Source of the DNA: Lujinxingiaceae bacterium
GTDB lineage: Bacteria; Myxococcota_A; Bradymonadia; Bradymonadales; Bradymonadaceae
DNA: 64,000 nt
Direction of reading: 5' to 3'
Assembly (NCBI GenBank): GCA_013697635.1
Contig: JACCWM010000186.1
Location: forward strand, 1-64,000
Shown here: positions 18,208-27,576 of the stretch, one piece after another
Layout: each line of letters begins with the position of its first letter
Numbering within the stretch: position 1 is the first letter of the stretch
Made by a program: the position numbers and the translations under genes
The notes under the pieces: model-generated
What the model was told of the DNA's origin: nothing
Seen by the model: the letters and a program-made list of their open reading frames with translations, nothing else
Databases searched by the model: none

Positions 18208-20444
18208 CGGTCACCGAGAGCCTGATCGTGCGCGTGCCGAGCTTTGCGGCGCTCGCGCTGCCCGAGGACGCCGTGGTCGTGGCCGACGCCGGCCTGCCTC
18301 GGGCCTGGCTCGAGGCGCTTGGCGATCCCATCCTGGTCGAGGCCGGCGAGTCGCTCAAGCGGCTGGCATCAATCGAACAGCTCGCCGAACAGGTGCTCGC
18401 GCGCCGATCGACGCGGCCATTGACGCTTGTGGCCGTGGGCGGCGGCTCGGTGGGCGACGCCGTGGGATTTCTGGCGAGCGTCTTGTGGCGCGGCGTCGAG
18501 CTTTGGCACGTGCCCACCACGCTGTTGGCGATGGTCGACTCTGCCCACGGTGGCAAGACGGCCGTCAACCTCGGGCACGCCAAAAACCAGCTTGGCACCT
18601 TTTATTCGGCCAGCCGCGTCGTGCTCGTCGACCAGGCGCTGGCCACGCTGCCCCTCGAGCAGCGCCGCGACGGCCTGGCCGAGCTCGTCAAGGGCCTGTG
18701 GCTCGGTGACGCCGACGCGCTCGCCATGCTCGATGCCGAGGGCGGCGTCGATGCGCTGGCCGCCGCGCCCTTTGAGGTGGCCGGCGAGCGACTCATGGCC
18801 TTGTTGCAGCGCGCGATCGACGTCAAGCTCGCGATCGTCGAGCGCGACATGTTCGAGACCAAGGGCATTCGCACCTTCCTCAATTTCGGCCACACCGTGG
18901 GCCACACCGTCGAGCTCTTGACCGGCGTCTCGCACGGCCAGGCGGTGTGCTGGGGCCTGCTGTCGGCGAGCTTCTTGTCGGGCGCGCACATGGGTCTCGA
19001 CGTCCAGCAGACCGCGCGGCTTCGACGCCACGTTTATGCGCTTTTGACGCCGGCACAGGCGATCGCCTCACTCACCGACCGCGAGCGCTTTGCGGCAGGC
19101 ATCGCGCGCGACAAAAAGCGCATCAACGCCGATCTGCGCTCGATATGCCTGCGCGCGCCCGGCGAGCCTTTTGTGACGCGCGAAGTCTCGCCTGAGGACT
19201 GGTTCGAGGCGTTTCGTGAGGCCGTCGAGTGGTTTGAGTCAACGCCGGCGCTCGTCGAGCGGCGCGCAAATCACGTTGCCAGCCTCTCGATCGCTGCGAG
19301 CAAGTCCGAGATGAATCGCGCGCTGGTCATCGAGCATCTGCGCCCGGGCCAAACGGCGATCGAAGGCCACAGCACAGCCGACGACGTCGTCTGGCTCAAG
19401 AGCTGTCTCAAGGCGCTGCGAGAAAACGACGGCCCGGCGCAGATTTATTGCGGCGAGGGCGGCACGACCTTTCGCTTTCTGGTGGCAGTGAGCGCTGCGC
19501 GAGCTGGCGAGACCCTGCTTTTGGCCTCCGCACGCCTGCTTGAGCGCCCGCATACCCCACTCTATGATGCGCTGCGCGCGGCTGGCGCGAGCATTGAGCC
19601 CGTCGTGGTCGACGGCGTGCCGGGTGTGCGTGTTGTGGGTTGGGCGAGCTGGCCCGAGCGCGTGGAGGTCTCGGCCGCAGGTTCGTCGCAGTACCCCACA
19701 GCGCTGGCGCTGCTTGCCGCGAGCGGTGCGAGCTTTGTGCTCGCGCTTGGCGGCACCGGTGAGATGGCGAGCGAGCCGTATTTTGAGATGACGCTCGATT
19801 TGTTGCGGCGCGCAGGCGTCAACGTTCAAAGAGAGGACGGCGGCTGGCGATTTGGCCCGACGCCGCAGTTGAGCACAGCGTGTACGTTGTCGGCCGAGGC
19901 CGATGCGAGCAGCGCCGCGGTCTGGGCGATGGGCCGCCTGGTCGGCGTCGAGGCCGCGATCGCGCGCGCGCCCGTGCTGGGCCGCCAGCCCGACGCCCGC
20001 GCTGCAAGCCTTGCCGCAAGCCTTGGCCAGGCGGATCGCGATGGCCTCGAGAGGCTCGTCATCGAGCTGAGCGAGGCGCCCGATCTGGCGCCAGTGCTCG
20101 TCGCCGTGGCAAGCCAGCTCGATTGTGCGCTCGAGATCGTCGGCGCCGCCCACCTGCGCCACAAGGAGTCCGACCGCATCGGCGATCTGGTGACAGCCTT
20201 TGAGCGCGTCGGCGTGCGCATCGAGGCGCGCGAGGACGGTATTTTTGTTCCGCCCGGCCGCCAGCGCGCCCAAGACGGCGCGCTCTTTGAGACTTTTGGC
20301 GACCATCGCCTCGCCATGGCCGGCCTGCTCATGAGCGCGAGCGGCGCCTCGCTTCTAATCGAGCGGCCGATGGTCGTCGCCAAGTCCTATCCCGACTTCT
20401 GGCACCACGTGCGAAGCCTGGGGTGGAGCGTCGTGCCGCGATGA
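18204..20444 (+). CDS. aroBA: Fused 3-dehydroquinate synthase - EPSP synthase (AroB-AroA)
   Basis: The 746-residue fusion carries two complete shikimate enzymes. Residues 1 to about 335 are dehydroquinate synthase: GGGSVGDAVGF, PTTLLAMVDS, GGKTAVNLG, and the zinc ligands in AELVKG, NFGHTVGH (about 229) and SHGQAV. Residues about 350-746 are EPSP synthase: SKSEMNRA (about 365), GEGGTTFRFL, ERPHTPLYDAL, SSQYPTAL, EADASSA, LRHKESDRI, FGDHRLAM and VAKSYPDF. All key residues I can check are present in both halves, so both should be active. AroB-AroA is the domain order at the N-terminus of eukaryotic AROM. It overlaps both neighbours by four bases. Confidence 0.95.
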
Positions 20445-22297
20445 CCACGGGCAGTCTCAACATCTACATCATGGGCCACCGCGCCAGCGGCAAGACGAGC
20501 ACTGCCCGGCTTGCTGGCAAGGTGCTTGGCCTCGAGGTGATCGATCTCGACGCCGAGATCGAGGCCAGAGCGGGCCAAAGCTGTGCCGAGATCATCGCCG
20601 CCAGCGAGCCGCGCTTTCGCGCGCTCGAGCGCAAGGTGTTGGCCACGATCGTCGCGAAACCGTGCCAGCCAGCCCGGATCATCGTGCTCGGTGGTGGGTT
20701 TCATCCGCTTCCCACGGACGGTGCGTGCATCTGGTTGTACCGCGACGGCTGGGAGCCTGTGGCCCGCGAGGCGCGCCACAGGCTTCGCCCCGACGTGGAT
20801 TTCGAGGCCGAGCTCGCCTGGATGATCGACGAGCGCGAGCCGCGCTTTGAGCAGGCCGCCGACCTTCGCCTCGATGTCTCACGCGGGCGAAGGATCGAGC
20901 GTGTAGCCGAGGATCTGGCGACCTGGATTGGCTGGTTGCTCGAGTTGCAAAGCTCGCCGATTGCCCGGCGCACATGGGTCGTTGCCGCAGGCCTCGACCA
21001 GCTTGCGGGCGCCGTGCGCGCGGCCAGGCTCTTCGGGCTTGCCGGCGTCGAGGTACGAAGCGATCTGGTTGACGCTGCTCAAGCCCAGGCGCCTGGCGTG
21101 GCCGTGATGGCGAGCTTGCGAACCCCGCAGCCCGACTGGCTCGCTGCGATGGGCGCGTCGGCGGCCTTTGACATCGATATCGCGCATCTCGACGCCGTTA
21201 ACGCGGCCAACACGCTGGCATCGATGCCGCCGCGCCCGCTCATTTTGTCGTCGCATCCGGCAAACGCCGACATCCAGACCTGCGAGCGCCTGCTTGCGGG
21301 CGCCGAGAGCTTTGCGCAAGCCTATCCGGCCTGGGCCGAGCACATCACGCTCAAGTGGGCGCCGGTCGTCTCGAACTACAGCGAGCTGCTCGCGGCCCTC
21401 GACGCGACCGACAGGCTGCGCGAGCGCGGCCGGCCCGTGACCTTTTTACCGCAAGGCGCGCGCTTTGCCTGGTGTCGCCCGCCGCTTGCGGTGCAAAACG
21501 CCACAAACTACGTGCCCGTGGGTCTTGCCCCGCACAGGCGTCGTTTCACGAGCAATGCCGTGCAGACCCCGCTCGATTTCCAGGCCTGGCTCGTGCACAT
21601 GAGCGGCCCCGTACCAACGCACTTTCAGGGCCTGATCGGAGACCCGGTCGACGCCAGCCAGGGCGATGTGTGGCACCGGCGCGCCGCCCGGCGCGAGGGC
21701 GTGGCGGCCTCGTACGTCAAGATTGCCTTTGGACGCGAGGAGTCGGCCGGCGAGCTTGCACGCCTTCTGGTGGCCTGCGAGCGCCTGTCCATCAGCGGAC
21801 TCTCGGTGACCGCGCCGCTCAAACAGACCATTGTCGAGGGACGCGCGGTCAACACGCTGCGCCTGGTGCTGGGCAGCTGGCAGGCCACCGACACCGACGA
21901 GGCCGGCATGCGCGCCACGCTTGCGGCGGCCGCAAGCCACGGCTTCGGGCCGGGCAGTGTGGCGATCATCGGCCAGGGCGGCGTCTCCGAGGCAATTTTG
22001 CGCGCGATCGACGGCTCCGATTGGAAGCTCGTCCACCACGCCAGCGGACGACTGGGCTGGAGTGAGGCGGCGCCCGAGGAGGTCACGATGGTGGTCAACG
22101 CCGTCGGCGACTCCGACTCGGCCTACGTCGGCCCACCGCGCTGCCAGGTTTGGGTCGATCTGCACTACGCCGGCGTGCGCGCGCCCGCTCCCGATATTTC
22201 ATTGCATTTCAATGGCGACACTTTTTTCGACGCCCAGGCCCACGCCCAGCGCTTGTACTGGCAAGGGGCGAACCCACAGGACGACGACCATGCATAG
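20441..22297 (+). CDS. aroKDE: Fused shikimate kinase - 3-dehydroquinate dehydratase - shikimate dehydrogenase (AroK-AroD-AroE)
   Basis: The 618-residue trifunctional protein starts at ATG 20441, overlapping the aroBA stop as ATGA. Residues 1 to about 170 are shikimate kinase (GHRASGKTS, DLDAEIE, FRALE, LGGGF). About 180-385 is type I dehydroquinate dehydratase with VEVRSD (about 203), the catalytic His in SSHP (about 270) and the Schiff-base Lys in LKWAP (about 303). About 395-618 is shikimate dehydrogenase with GLIGDPVDAS, LSVTAPLK (catalytic Lys) and VNTL...TDTDEAG. The kinase-dehydratase-dehydrogenase order is that of the C-terminal three domains of fungal AROM. The dehydrogenase NADP loop (IGQGGVSEA) is less canonical, so its activity deserves a check. 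Confidence 0.93.
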   Translation: MTTGSLNIYIMGHRASGKTSTARLAGKVLGLEVIDLDAEIEARAGQSCAEIIAASEPRFRALERKVLATIVAKPCQPARIIVLGGGFHPLPTDGACIWLYRDGWEPVAREARHRLRPDVDFEAELAWMIDEREPRFEQAADLRLDVSRGRRIERVAEDLATWIGWLLELQSSPIARRTWVVAAGLDQLAGAVRAARLFGLAGVEVRSDLVDAAQAQAPGVAVMASLRTPQPDWLAAMGASAAFDIDIAHLDAVNAANTLASMPPRPLILSSHPANADIQTCERLLAGAESFAQAYPAWAEHITLKWAPVVSNYSELLAALDATDRLRERGRPVTFLPQGARFAWCRPPLAVQNATNYVPVGLAPHRRRFTSNAVQTPLDFQAWLVHMSGPVPTHFQGLIGDPVDASQGDVWHRRAARREGVAASYVKIAFGREESAGELARLLVACERLSISGLSVTAPLKQTIVEGRAVNTLRLVLGSWQATDTDEAGMRATLAAAASHGFGPGSVAIIGQGGVSEAILRAIDGSDWKLVHHASGRLGWSEAAPEEVTMVVNAVGDSDSAYVGPPRCQVWVDLHYAGVRAPAPDISLHFNGDTFFDAQAHAQRLYWQGANPQDDDHA

Positions 22298-23336
22298 CAA
22301 CACTTTTGGCAATCTCTTGCGCTTGACGACTTTTGGCGAGTCTCACGGCGCAGCGCTTGGCGCGGTGATCGATGGCATGCCCGCCGGCGTCGCATTGACG
22401 CCCGAGCACATCGCGGCCCACCTGGCCCGGCGCAGGCCCGGCCAGTCAGCGATCACGACAGCGCGCGACGAAAAGGACGCCCCTCAAATCTTGAGCGGCG
22501 TCTTTGAGGGCAAGACCATCGGCAGCCCGATCTGTGTGGTGATCTGGAACGAGGACCAGCGCAGCCACAACTACGACCCGCTCTTTTTTCGCGCCGGCCA
22601 CGCCGACCGCACCTGGGAGGAGAAGTTTGGCCACCGCGATCACCGAGGCGGCGGCCGCGCCTCGGGCCGCGAGACGGCGGCGCGCGTCATCGGCGGCGCC
22701 GTCGCCGAGCGCATCCTGCCCGAGCAGATCTCGATCGTGGGGTTTACGCGCCAGATCGGCGAGCATCAGGCCACCAACGTGCCCGTGGGGCTCACCCGCG
22801 AGCGCGTCGACCAGCACTCCACGCGCTGCCCCGACCTGGCGGTGGCCACCCGCATCGAGGCCGAACTGCTCGAGTGCAAGGCGCTGGGCGACTCGCGAGG
22901 CGGCATCGTCGAGCTGTGGATCGACGGCTTGCCGGTCGGCCTGGGCGAGCCGGTCTTTCGCAAGATCAAGAACACCCTGGCCAACGCCATGATGAGCGTC
23001 GGCGCTGTCGTCGGCGTCACCCTTGGCGACGCCGCCAGCGACTGCACCAAATCGGGTTTCGACTTTCACTCCGGCGAGAGCGGCTACACCCCCGAGAGCG
23101 GCTACAGCCCCTCGGCCAACGGCATTCAGGGTGGCATGTCCAACGGCCAGCGCATCCGCCTGCTGGCCTACTTCAAGCCCGCGAGCACGGTGGGCGCGAT
23201 GGCCACCGAAGGCCGCCACGATCCGTGCATCGTGCCCCGCGCGGTGCCCGTGCTCGAGGCGATGGCCGCGCTTGTGATAGCCGACCATTTCTTGGAGTTT
23301 CAGCTCAATCGCGCCCAGGATTTGACGCGGCTTTGA
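22290..23336 (+). CDS. aroC: Chorismate synthase
   Basis: The 348-residue enzyme makes chorismate from EPSP using reduced FMN. It shows the family signatures GESHGAALG, RRRPGQSAITT, GHADRTWEEKFG, RDHRGGGRAS, RETAARV and NGIQGGMSNGQ, and ends with the usual RHDPCIVPRAVPV segment. The ATG at 22290 overlaps the end of aroKDE by eight bases. It is the last gene of the aro operon; hairpin-forming repeats follow directly after its stop. Confidence 0.97.
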   Translation: MHSNTFGNLLRLTTFGESHGAALGAVIDGMPAGVALTPEHIAAHLARRRPGQSAITTARDEKDAPQILSGVFEGKTIGSPICVVIWNEDQRSHNYDPLFFRAGHADRTWEEKFGHRDHRGGGRASGRETAARVIGGAVAERILPEQISIVGFTRQIGEHQATNVPVGLTRERVDQHSTRCPDLAVATRIEAELLECKALGDSRGGIVELWIDGLPVGLGEPVFRKIKNTLANAMMSVGAVVGVTLGDAASDCTKSGFDFHSGESGYTPESGYSPSANGIQGGMSNGQRIRLLAYFKPASTVGAMATEGRHDPCIVPRAVPVLEAMAALVIADHFLEFQLNRAQDLTRL

Positions 23337-23340
23337 CCCT

Positions 23341-23460
23341 CCCCACGTGGCGTGTGTGTGGGAGGGTCAAGGGCCCCACCGGCGCTCCCCACGTGGCGTG
23401 TGGGAGGGTCAAGGGCCCCACCGGCGCTAAAGCGCCACCTCCCCACAACGTGGGGAGGGG
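23341..23460. repeat. Tandem duplication and hairpin between aroC and tyrA
   Basis: A unit of 46 bases (23341-23386) is repeated as 42 bases (23387-23428), differing only by a 4-base GT-rich slip. A third part ends in the palindrome CCTCCCCACAACGTGGGGAGG (23438-23458). The stretch sits between two converging genes, so the hairpin probably serves as a bidirectional terminator. Confidence 0.8.
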
Positions 23461-24576
23461 CTAGCCTTTCATGCGCTCGGCGCGTGCGCGCAAGAATTCG
23501 CGGCGGCCTTCCATCATCGCGACGAACTCCGGCTGCGCGCCCTCGGCTATCTGGCGGCGCAGCCGGTCGACCGATTCGCTCAAGGCGTCGAGCACGTCGA
23601 TCGTGTTGGGATTGAGCGCCTGAATCTCAAAGTACAGATGGGGGTTTTCATGGGCGACCTCACCGGCCACCGCCAACTGGCGGGCAAAGGTCGTGCTCGA
23701 GACCTCGCCTAAGCGCTCGGCGCGGTGGCCGCTTCTGGCGAGCGTGTCGCCAAAGACGATGTTGATCGCGTGGGAGAGGCCGAGCACAAAGGCCATGGCG
23801 CGGTCGTGCTGTTCGAGCTCCATCTCGACGAGGGTGGCCATGGTGTCCTCGAAGAGGGCGCGGGCGGCCTCGAGGGCTGGCTTGTGGCCCAGATCGATGA
23901 GCACGACGTGGCGCCCGGACAAAAGATCGACGCCTGGGCCGAACATCGGGTGCAAGGAGGCCACGGCCACGCCGGCTTTGACCAGGCTATCGAGCCCCGG
24001 GCGCACGGGCTCCTTGAGTGAGCTTATCTCGAGCACGATCGCGCTCGGTGAGCGCAACGCGAGCGCCTCGAGGATGTCGTTTGCGGCACGCATCGGGGTG
24101 GCGACAAGCACCATGTAAAAGGCGTCGAGATCGAGCGTGGCCCAGTCGTCGACCGAGGCAAATCCCTCGACCGGGCCGCCGGGGTCGGCGATGGTGACGT
24201 GGTAACCCTGAGCGTCGAGAAAGCTCGTAAACCAGCGGCCCATCAAGCCGGCGCCGCCGATGACGAGCACCGGGCGGCCGAGGCCGCCGGCGCGCTGCAC
24301 GATTCGATCGCGCTCTTGGACGGCCAGCGAGGCGCGGATCAGCCCTTCAAAGAGCGCGGCGACGGCGCCCGGATCGATGCCAAGCTCTGTGGCAAGCGCG
24401 CGAGCGCGCTCGACGACCACCTTCTCGCGCGCATAATCGCGCGTGCCTCGCCCGCTTTGCTGTTTGGTGCGCCCGATCTCGGCGACCAGGTGTTGGCGCC
24501 GACCGACCAGGCGTACGAGCTCCTCGTCGACGCCGTTGAGCTCGTCACGCAAAGCTGTGAGTAAGTCTTCTGCCAT
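23461..24576 (-). CDS. tyrA: Chorismate mutase - prephenate dehydrogenase (T-protein type)
   Basis: The 371-residue bifunctional enzyme has an AroQ-type chorismate mutase at about residues 1-90 (LRDELNGVDEELVRLVGRR, then AREKVVVERAR) and prephenate dehydrogenase at about 100-371, with GGAGLMGRWF binding NAD and the catalytic region SLHPMFGPG plus LGLSHAIN. It makes 4-hydroxyphenylpyruvate for tyrosine. The ATG at 24576 has AAGGAG eight bases upstream. Together with pheA and the aro operon it completes Phe/Tyr precursor synthesis within 8.5 kb. It converges with aroC. Confidence 0.94.
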   Translation of the reverse strand: MAEDLLTALRDELNGVDEELVRLVGRRQHLVAEIGRTKQQSGRGTRDYAREKVVVERARALATELGIDPGAVAALFEGLIRASLAVQERDRIVQRAGGLGRPVLVIGGAGLMGRWFTSFLDAQGYHVTIADPGGPVEGFASVDDWATLDLDAFYMVLVATPMRAANDILEALALRSPSAIVLEISSLKEPVRPGLDSLVKAGVAVASLHPMFGPGVDLLSGRHVVLIDLGHKPALEAARALFEDTMATLVEMELEQHDRAMAFVLGLSHAINIVFGDTLARSGHRAERLGEVSSTTFARQLAVAGEVAHENPHLYFEIQALNPNTIDVLDALSESVDRLRRQIAEGAQPEFVAMMEGRREFLRARAERMKG

Positions 24577-24761
24577 TGTTCGCTCTCCTTGGTTCAGCGC
24601 ATTCGCACCGGGCATCGTAGTCCACCTCGACACGAATATCGCACCAAAAACACATCGATTCACCCAAACTTTGATTGCTGCGCTGGGCTGCGCTCAGAAA
24701 TTGTGTCATTAATGGAAAGGTGTCGATTCTGTACTTCAATCACTTTCAAGGAGTTTACAAG

Positions 24762-25244
24762 ATGAAAAAGTTCACGTTCGCATTGATGTTGGTCATGCTC
24801 TTCGCCGTGGCATGTGACAAGGCCGAAGCCCCCGCCGAGGCGACAGCCGAGCAGCCCACAGCAGAAAAACAGGCCGAGCTCGTCGAAGTCTCGGCTGAGG
24901 GCTCGACCTTCGCACCGGCCATCGAGAAGGCCAGCATCCCGCAAGGTAGCTGGATTTGCGACATGGGCACCGTCCACTATGCGCGCACCGAGCAGGGCGA
25001 CGGCACCTGCCCGCTTTGCAAGATGAAGCTCGTGCAATACAGCGCCCCGGGTGCGGCCACCGTCGCCGCCGGTGAGAAGGCCGGCTGTGACTGCGCTGGC
25101 TGTGCAGAGAAGATGGCCAAAGCCGATGGCGAGCACAACTGTGGCGAAGGCGGCTGCGAGGGCTGCGAGCACGGCGCCAAGAAGGCCGAGGGCGAAGGCG
25201 CCGCCGACCACGATCACGATGACCATCACGGTCACGCGCATTGA
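24762..25244 (+). CDS. Heavy-metal-binding lipoprotein, Cys- and His-rich
   Basis: The 160-residue protein has a signal peptide with lipobox LFAVAC (Cys18) and an AAGGAG site 14 bases before the start region. Residues about 67-100 form a heavy-metal-binding domain: WICDMG...HY...CPLCKMKL is the YHS/HMBD-like CxM...CPxCxM pattern. It is followed by CDCAGC, a Cys/Gly-rich stretch (CGEGGCEGCEHG) and a His/Asp-rich tail (DHDHDDHHGHAH). It probably binds copper, zinc or nickel in the periplasm. It stands alone, with its own terminator, between tyrA and the large conflict-like operon. Confidence 0.85.
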   Translation: MKKFTFALMLVMLFAVACDKAEAPAEATAEQPTAEKQAELVEVSAEGSTFAPAIEKASIPQGSWICDMGTVHYARTEQGDGTCPLCKMKLVQYSAPGAATVAAGEKAGCDCAGCAEKMAKADGEHNCGEGGCEGCEHGAKKAEGEGAADHDHDDHHGHAH

Positions 25245-25280
25245 TCTGATCGTGTTTGGTTGTTGAATCACGCAAAATGA

Positions 25281-25314
25281 AGCCCATCGCAGAGTCCTGC
25301 GATGGGCTTTTTTT
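25281..25314 (+). terminator. Rho-independent terminator after metal-binding lipoprotein
   Basis: AGCCCATCGCA pairs with TGCGATGGGCT around a short loop and is followed by a run of seven T. It lies 37 bases after the lipoprotein stop and separates it from the next operon. Confidence 0.9.
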
Positions 25315-25414
25315 GTCCGCCCGTGGCCATGGACACACCCCGGTCTGCCCGCTACACTCTCTGCCAAGCACTGACTTATCAAACCAGGGACGTGATTGCT
25401 GCCGGAGCTGCTCG

Positions 25415-25852
25415 ATGAATCAAGCACCAGAACCCGACCAGACCGAAATCCGATGGACCGAGCATCTTCCCAAGATCGTCGGCGTGGTCTTAGTCGCCTA
25501 TTTGTTGCTTCTGCTCGCTGTGCCGGCCGTGCGCGGTATATTTTTGCGCAATATCTTACCCAACGGGGTCTATTCGGCCGATTGGGTTGCCTGGCACGCC
25601 GGCGAGAGCGCCTCCGAGAACAACTGTCACTATCAGGTGCGCGGCTCGCTTGGTAACAGCATCGCAATTCTGACTTGTCGCCCCGTGGCCGGTGGCGTCG
25701 TCGTGGCCGGCGCCAAGCCCGCTAATTCGGACGAAGTCGAGGATGACTTTTACACGTGTGGCACCGGGATAATGGCGCGGGAGAAGATGTTGGCAAGGGA
25801 ACAAGCCAATAAACGCTATGGAGGCCTTGGTCGATGGTTGATCCGCGACTGA
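25415..25852 (+). CDS. Single-pass membrane protein at head of ternary-system operon
   Basis: The 145-residue protein has one hydrophobic helix at about residues 22-42 (VGVVLVAYLLLLLAVPAV) and then a domain likely outside the cytoplasm with two or three cysteines (NNCHYQV, ILTCRPV, FYTCGTG). The ATG at 25415 has GGAG seven bases upstream. It overlaps the radical-SAM gene by 19 bases and so probably belongs to the same operon. I do not recognise the family. Confidence 0.7.
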   Translation: MNQAPEPDQTEIRWTEHLPKIVGVVLVAYLLLLLAVPAVRGIFLRNILPNGVYSADWVAWHAGESASENNCHYQVRGSLGNSIAILTCRPVAGGVVVAGAKPANSDEVEDDFYTCGTGIMAREKMLAREQANKRYGGLGRWLIRD

Positions 25853-26481
25853 CCAGCCTTCATGCACGCGCCAGCATCGTCAACACGGCCGCACGCATTC
25901 CATGCACACAAGCCGAAGGACCGGGGAGCCGCTTTGCCCTCTGGGTTCAGGGCTGTCCGTTGCGTTGTCCGGGATGCTGCAATCCCCACATGCTCGAGGA
26001 CCGGGCCGCCGAGTCGGTCACGGTGGCCGCTCTGTTGGCTGAGATCGCCGAGCAAGCCAATCGAATCGAGGGCGTGACCTTTCTGGGTGGTGAACCATTC
26101 TTTCAGGCCGGGGCGCTGGCCGAGCTTGCGCGAGGCGTGCAGGCGATGGGTCAAAGCGTGATGGTCTTCTCCGGGCATACGCTGACTCGACTTCGGGGCG
26201 CAGACAACGCCGATTACGACGCCTTGCTCGTCCACACCGACCTGCTCGTCGATGGCCCCTACCTCGAGCGCTTGCGCGTCACCGACCGTCGCTGGATCGG
26301 CTCGTCCAACCAGCGCACGCATTTTTTGAGCGAGCGCTACCGCCACCTCGAACAAGGCCCTACGAGCTGGGACACCGGCGCAAATACGGTTGAGCTTCGC
26401 CTCGTCGGCGGCACGCTCACGGTCAATGGCTTTCCCGAGCCGGGTGTGTTGCGCCTGTCCGGTCGCCGGGATGTGCCATGA
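25834..26481 (+). CDS. Radical-SAM activating-enzyme-like protein (NrdG/4Fe-4S single-cluster type)
   Basis: The 215-residue protein has the radical-SAM cluster motif CX3CX2C at Cys41, Cys45 and Cys48 (QGCPLRCPGC), followed by the GGEPF motif near residue 85 that contacts SAM. Short size and layout resemble NrdG and other glycyl-radical-activating enzymes or the Fer4_12 family. No glycyl-radical enzyme gene is nearby. Instead it is coupled by an ATGA overlap to the next gene of the FtsH-MoxR-vWA operon. It may modify a component of that system, which would be unusual; this is inference. Confidence 0.85.
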   Translation: MVDPRLTSLHARASIVNTAARIPCTQAEGPGSRFALWVQGCPLRCPGCCNPHMLEDRAAESVTVAALLAEIAEQANRIEGVTFLGGEPFFQAGALAELARGVQAMGQSVMVFSGHTLTRLRGADNADYDALLVHTDLLVDGPYLERLRVTDRRWIGSSNQRTHFLSERYRHLEQGPTSWDTGANTVELRLVGGTLTVNGFPEPGVLRLSGRRDVP

Positions 26482-27557
26482 GCCAGGTCGAGTCCGAGCG
26501 CAACAAACACGCGATCATGGCCAATCGCGAGTTGGTGCCATTTGCGATGGCCATGCTCGCCGGCGACGTGGTGCGCGGCACGGGCACCGGTCGCCATTTG
26601 CCCGTTGGCGAGCCCGACGCGCTCACGCTAGAAGCCGTCGAGGCGCTCGTGCGCATGATCCCGCGCGGTGTGCTCGGCCAGCTTGTGCGCCTTGGCGGCT
26701 GGCGCGCCTGTGCGACGATCGTCGACGGCCGCGAGCAATGCCTGAGGCTTGGCAACGTGCGAAACCGTCGCAACGTCGAGCTTCGCTACAGCACGCGCAG
26801 CATCGAGGCCGTCTTGATCGCGTTTAACGCGAGCGCCCTGCAATCCCTGAACGAGCGCGACTTCCAAAGGGCGCTGGCGCCCCAGCCGATGCCCAGGCGC
26901 CTGGCTGGTGACGTGCTCGTTCACCACTTTTTCGGGGACAAAGTCCTTGCCCATCACGGCTTGAACCCGCTTGTGCGCCTGTACTTCGAAGACAACGCAC
27001 TCACGCGCCTTTGCCGTTTGAGCGGCTCGCACGATGCGCTAGAGGCGGCTGTCGGCTGGTTGCTCAGCGGATCGCTCGCGCCGCTATTGCCCTGGCTGGG
27101 CAGCTATTTGAGTGAGCGCTGGCTTGGGGAGCTCGACCAGATGTGGCAAACCCATCGGCGTATGCGCAACGTGGTCACGAACTGGGCAAAAGTGTTTTGC
27201 GTCTGGCGCCAGGTGGCCGTCGAGCACGCCCAGATCCACCAGCTCACGGCGCTCGTCGAGCTTTACCAAAACCTGTTCGCCGATCCCCATGCCGAGCAAC
27301 GCTTGCGCGCGCAGTTTCAAGTTTTGACCGATGGCCACCTGTTCCAGACCCGCCACGAGCTGCGCGTGCTCTGGGCCGACGCGCTCGACGAGCTGCTCGC
27401 CATCGAGCGCGTCTACCTCGGGCTGCGCGGGCGCCACCCGGTCGAGCGCACAGCCAGCGAGCAGTTGTTCATGAAAGAGTGGGAGGCGCGCCAGATGGGG
27501 CCTGTCGCCCGGCGCGTCGACGTGTTTTCGCGCGAGCTTCGAGGAGTCGTAGGCTGA
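26478..27557 (+). CDS. Unassigned component of the FtsH-vWA-MoxR operon (359 aa)
   Basis: The 359-residue soluble protein is mostly helical. An N-terminal segment (residues about 15-60) contains GTGTGRHLPVGEPDALT, then basic and aromatic helices follow. There is no membrane segment or recognised catalytic motif. It overlaps the radical-SAM gene by four bases and is followed 19 bases later by the next component. Position matches one of the X components reported for FtsH-type ternary conflict systems, but I cannot say which. Confidence 0.7.
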   Translation: MSQVESERNKHAIMANRELVPFAMAMLAGDVVRGTGTGRHLPVGEPDALTLEAVEALVRMIPRGVLGQLVRLGGWRACATIVDGREQCLRLGNVRNRRNVELRYSTRSIEAVLIAFNASALQSLNERDFQRALAPQPMPRRLAGDVLVHHFFGDKVLAHHGLNPLVRLYFEDNALTRLCRLSGSHDALEAAVGWLLSGSLAPLLPWLGSYLSERWLGELDQMWQTHRRMRNVVTNWAKVFCVWRQVAVEHAQIHQLTALVELYQNLFADPHAEQRLRAQFQVLTDGHLFQTRHELRVLWADALDELLAIERVYLGLRGRHPVERTASEQLFMKEWEARQMGPVARRVDVFSRELRGVVG

Positions 27558-27576
27558 TGAACACCAGGGAGATTCG

